Shown here piece after piece: positions 61,327 through 63,209 of a stretch of DNA of 63,209 bases. The number at the start of each line of letters is the position of its first letter. Position 1 is the first letter of the stretch. A program made the translations under genes and the position numbers. The stretch is from an uncultured Lachnospiraceae bacterium (GTDB lineage: Bacteria; Bacillota; Clostridia; Lachnospirales; Lachnospiraceae). The stretch spans positions 1 through 63,209 of the forward strand of contig ONHZ01000064.1 in the NCBI GenBank assembly GCA_900317755.1. The letters run 5' to 3'. Below the pieces are notes generated by a model. The model was given only the letters and a program-made list of their open reading frames with translations, was not told the DNA's origin and ran no database searches.

Positions 61327-62032
61327 TTAGATAGCAAGAATCATCCGGGCATTATTTTCAAAAATATCTTCCTTCTTTAGAATAATAATGCCCATCGCCT
61401 TTTCTTGGCACTATTTCATTGAGTGATGCGGAAGTGTCAATGAGGATGCTTGTATCTGCGAGGTATTCCGGCACTCTTTCCCAGTCCTTCCAGCCGCCCA
61501 TATGTGCGACGATGAGCGGGAAGTCGCCGATTTCATTTATTGCGTGGCGCGTCATTTCCGGGCTGCAGAAATCTACAGTCGGAAAGCCGATATCGATGCC
61601 GCCATGCGTGATAATTGCAAGTCCAAGTGAATTTGCCTCGTCCATGATTCGTAGATATTCAATGTCATCGATGTTATGTCCCTGGTATGCAGGGTGAAGT
61701 TTTATTCCCTTGAAGCCCATTTCAACAAGGCGTTTCAGCTCCTTTTTGTATTCAGGAAAATCCGGGTGCATTGCGGCAAATGAAAGAACTGTTTTGCCGC
61801 CGAAACGCTCGTTGATTTCGTAGGCGGAATTATTTATGCTTTCGACCTGGCTTGGTTTCGTAGCGACCGGGACGATGACGGCAAGGTCGATACCAGCCTT
61901 TGACTCAGTATCGATTAGGCCTCTTAGCGTGAGGTCTGAAAAAGTTTCCGAGTGGGAATTATTCTGAAGCACTTCCTTTGTCTTTGCGGCAATTTTATCT
62001 GGAAATTCGTGGGTGTGGATGTCGATGATCAT
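61327..62032 (-). pseudogene. amidohydrolase-2 family gene, C-terminally decayed
   Basis: The first 205 codons from ATG 62032 read well: MIIDIHTHEFPDKIAAKT (HxH metal site), GFKGIKLHPAYQGHNID, IITHGGIDIG, LIVAHMGGWKDWERVPEYLA and ILIDTSASLNEI. The frame then runs into an unlike tail and stops at 61358. In the shifted frame the sequence resumes with KKEDIFENNARMILAI and stops at 61327-61329, which is the usual end of the family (NAxxLL). About 40 residues including the GTDxPW-type metal aspartate are missing between. Loss of the aspartate suggests an inactive enzyme. Confidence 0.8.
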
Positions 62033-62105
62033 TTTTGTTCCTCGTATTCTTTTTTCACAATATGTCTTTATCGTTATTCAGCAATGCCTATTGAGATATT
62101 AACTA

Positions 62106-62231
62106 TTACATTATCCTTCCAGCCTTGGCTAGGAAACTTCATTATATTGCTGTGGTGTATTACTTAATTATGTTATCATTCCAGCCTCGACTGAAAAATT
62201 CAATATCATGCTGGAATTATAACACTTAATT
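62106..62231. repeat. imperfect tandem repeat of about 62 bases
   Basis: Two copies (62106-62169 and 62168-62231) share TTCCAGCC early and TTAATT at the end, with many differences between. Copy two contains ATTCCAGC (62178-62185) and its exact complement GCTGGAAT (62210-62217). With the coaBC promoter and hairpin, this accounts for the 335 bases between genes. Confidence 0.5.
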
Positions 62232-62261
62232 GATGCCATTTGATATCCACGATTTCTTTTC

Positions 62262-62289
62262 TTGACAAATAGCTCTATCTTAATAAAAT
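62262..62289 (+). promoter_or_regulatory. promoter for coaBC
   Basis: A consensus -35 TTGACA (62262-62267), 16-base spacer and -10 TAAAAT (62284-62289). Confidence 0.65.
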
Positions 62290-62298
62290 GAAATTTAT

Positions 62299-62333
62299 TA
62301 CAGTTCAAGCATACGAATAATTAGTGAACTGTA
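62299..62333 (+). promoter_or_regulatory. inverted repeat at the start of the coaBC transcript
   Basis: TACAGTTCA (62299-62307) is the exact complement of TGAACTGTA (62325-62333). It starts about 10 bases after the -10 box, so it is either an operator or a 5' stem in the leader. Confidence 0.5.
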
Positions 62334-62367
62334 GCTAAGGTCTCAGCAATAGAATTTGGAGAAAATC

Positions 62368-63209
62368 ATGCTTGAAGGCAAAAATATAGTACTTGGGGTG
62401 ACAGGCGGAATCGCAGCATATAAGGCATGCGAGCTTGCATCGCTTCTCGTAAAGCAGCATGCAGGTGTCGATGTGATAATGACAAAAAATGCGACGGAAT
62501 TTGTTTCACCGCTCACTTTTGATTCGCTCACTCACAGAAGGACTGTAACAGATACCTTTGACCGGGCGCATTCGTATGAGGTCGAGCACATCGCACTTGC
62601 AGACAAGGCTGATGTATTGGTGATTGCGCCAGCGACAGCAAATGTGATTGCAAAGCTTGCTTACGGAATTGCAGACGATATGCTCACGACTACAGCGCTT
62701 GCATGCGTGTGCCCGAAGATAATAGCACCGGCAATGAATACGAAGATGTATGAAAATCCTGCGACACAGAGGAATCTTGAGACGCTCCGAAGAGATGGAT
62801 GGATTATCGTGGAGCCTGCGAGCGGGCATCTTGCATGCGGAGCTACAGGCAAAGGAAAATTAGAAGATCCCTCTGTAATCTTAAATTATATTCTTCACGA
62901 GATAGCGCTTCCGCATGACCTCTCTGGGAAGAAAGTACTCGTCTCTGCCGGGCCTACTGAAGAAGCAATCGATCCGGTGCGCTATGTTACAAATCATTCG
63001 AGCGGGAAGATGGGCTATGCGATTGCAAGAAATGCTATGCTAAGGGGCGCTGATGTGACTCTCGTATCTGGACCAACGGCACTTATGTCTCCTTTATTTG
63101 TAAATAAGGTCGATGTGAAGTCTGCCGAGGACATGTATGAGGCAATCACTTCAGTTGCTGCTGAGCAGGACATTATCATCATGGCTGCTGCGATTGCGGA
63201 TTTCAGACC
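62368..63209 (+). CDS. coaBC: phosphopantothenoylcysteine decarboxylase/phosphopantothenate--cysteine ligase, partial
   Basis: The gene begins at ATG 62368 (TTGGAG 8 bases before) and runs off the window after 280 codons without a stop. The CoaC half shows VLGVTGGIAAYKACELASLL (FMN site), THRRTVTD, the active-site histidine EVEHIALAD, PATANVIAKLAYGIADDML and PAMNTKMYENPA, with the cysteine in GHLACGATGKGKLEDP. The CoaB half starts at KKVLVSAGPTEEAIDPVRYVTNHSSGKMGYAIA. The enzyme makes 4'-phosphopantetheine for coenzyme A. No sign of damage. Confidence 0.95.
   Translation, partial: MLEGKNIVLGVTGGIAAYKACELASLLVKQHAGVDVIMTKNATEFVSPLTFDSLTHRRTVTDTFDRAHSYEVEHIALADKADVLVIAPATANVIAKLAYGIADDMLTTTALACVCPKIIAPAMNTKMYENPATQRNLETLRRDGWIIVEPASGHLACGATGKGKLEDPSVILNYILHEIALPHDLSGKKVLVSAGPTEEAIDPVRYVTNHSSGKMGYAIARNAMLRGADVTLVSGPTALMSPLFVNKVDVKSAEDMYEAITSVAAEQDIIIMAAAIADFR

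Overview
The window is a bacterial chromosome segment, most likely from a motile member of the Clostridia, probably Lachnospiraceae. The evidence is indirect because there is no rRNA gene: a short flagellin behind a SigD-type promoter, a perfect CIRCE element before clpB, DUF6106 and DUF4869 proteins, a dnaE-pfkA pair, an iorAB-paaK-ACT operon, and AGGAGG-type ribosome binding sites. The window holds about 40 genes and no tRNA, rRNA, CRISPR array, integrase or transposase that I can see. The last gene, coaBC, runs off the right edge.

Layout. 0.1-7.5 kb: trmL, a PdaC/RsiV-like lipoprotein, then a block with a class II aldolase homologue, an AraC regulator, a solute-binding lipoprotein without permeases, a DUF6106 protein and a TraX-family membrane protein. 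7.6-17.1 kb: surface-polysaccharide functions (GtrA flippase, GT2, LCP ligase, glmS, Wzz-like protein, DPM1-like GT2) interspersed with a CorA transporter and a cytidylate-kinase-like protein. 17.4-22.9 kb: metY, a prolyl-tRNA editing protein, a HAD phosphatase, an esterase and an NhaC antiporter. 23.0-36.7 kb: an accessory island around the flagellin gene with a LicD protein, a GT90 enzyme, five CgeB/DUF3880-type glycosyltransferases of two subfamilies, a DUF4422 glycosyltransferase, one frameshifted gene and one small unknown. 36.9-51.5 kb: mostly core genes (clpB, rarA, proC, CPBP protease, patatin, radical SAM, dnaE, pfkA, an rRNA methylase). 51.7-58.7 kb: an acyl-CoA ligase, then iorA-iorB-paaK-ACT for aryl-pyruvate oxidation and aryl-acid activation, then ispE. 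58.7-61.3 kb: a possible small RNA, a two-gene DUF4869/P-loop ATPase module, and a GntR/FCD regulator. 61.3-63.2 kb: a decayed amidohydrolase gene, an imperfect tandem repeat, and coaBC.

How the parts may work together. The flagellin keeps only its terminal domains, and the nearby glycosyltransferases are probably flagellin-modifying or surface-glycan enzymes; that link is inferred from position. The flagellin leader carries a hairpin with GGA in its loop followed by a T run and then the ribosome binding site, which suggests CsrA control or attenuation. The best candidate for a little-described system is the DUF4869 plus ATPase pair at 59096-60512. The second protein has a clear Walker A and B and a C-terminal region that looks distantly like a TOPRIM domain, preceded by a gene-poor stretch with strong hairpins. 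All domain names here come from reading the sequence; no search was run.
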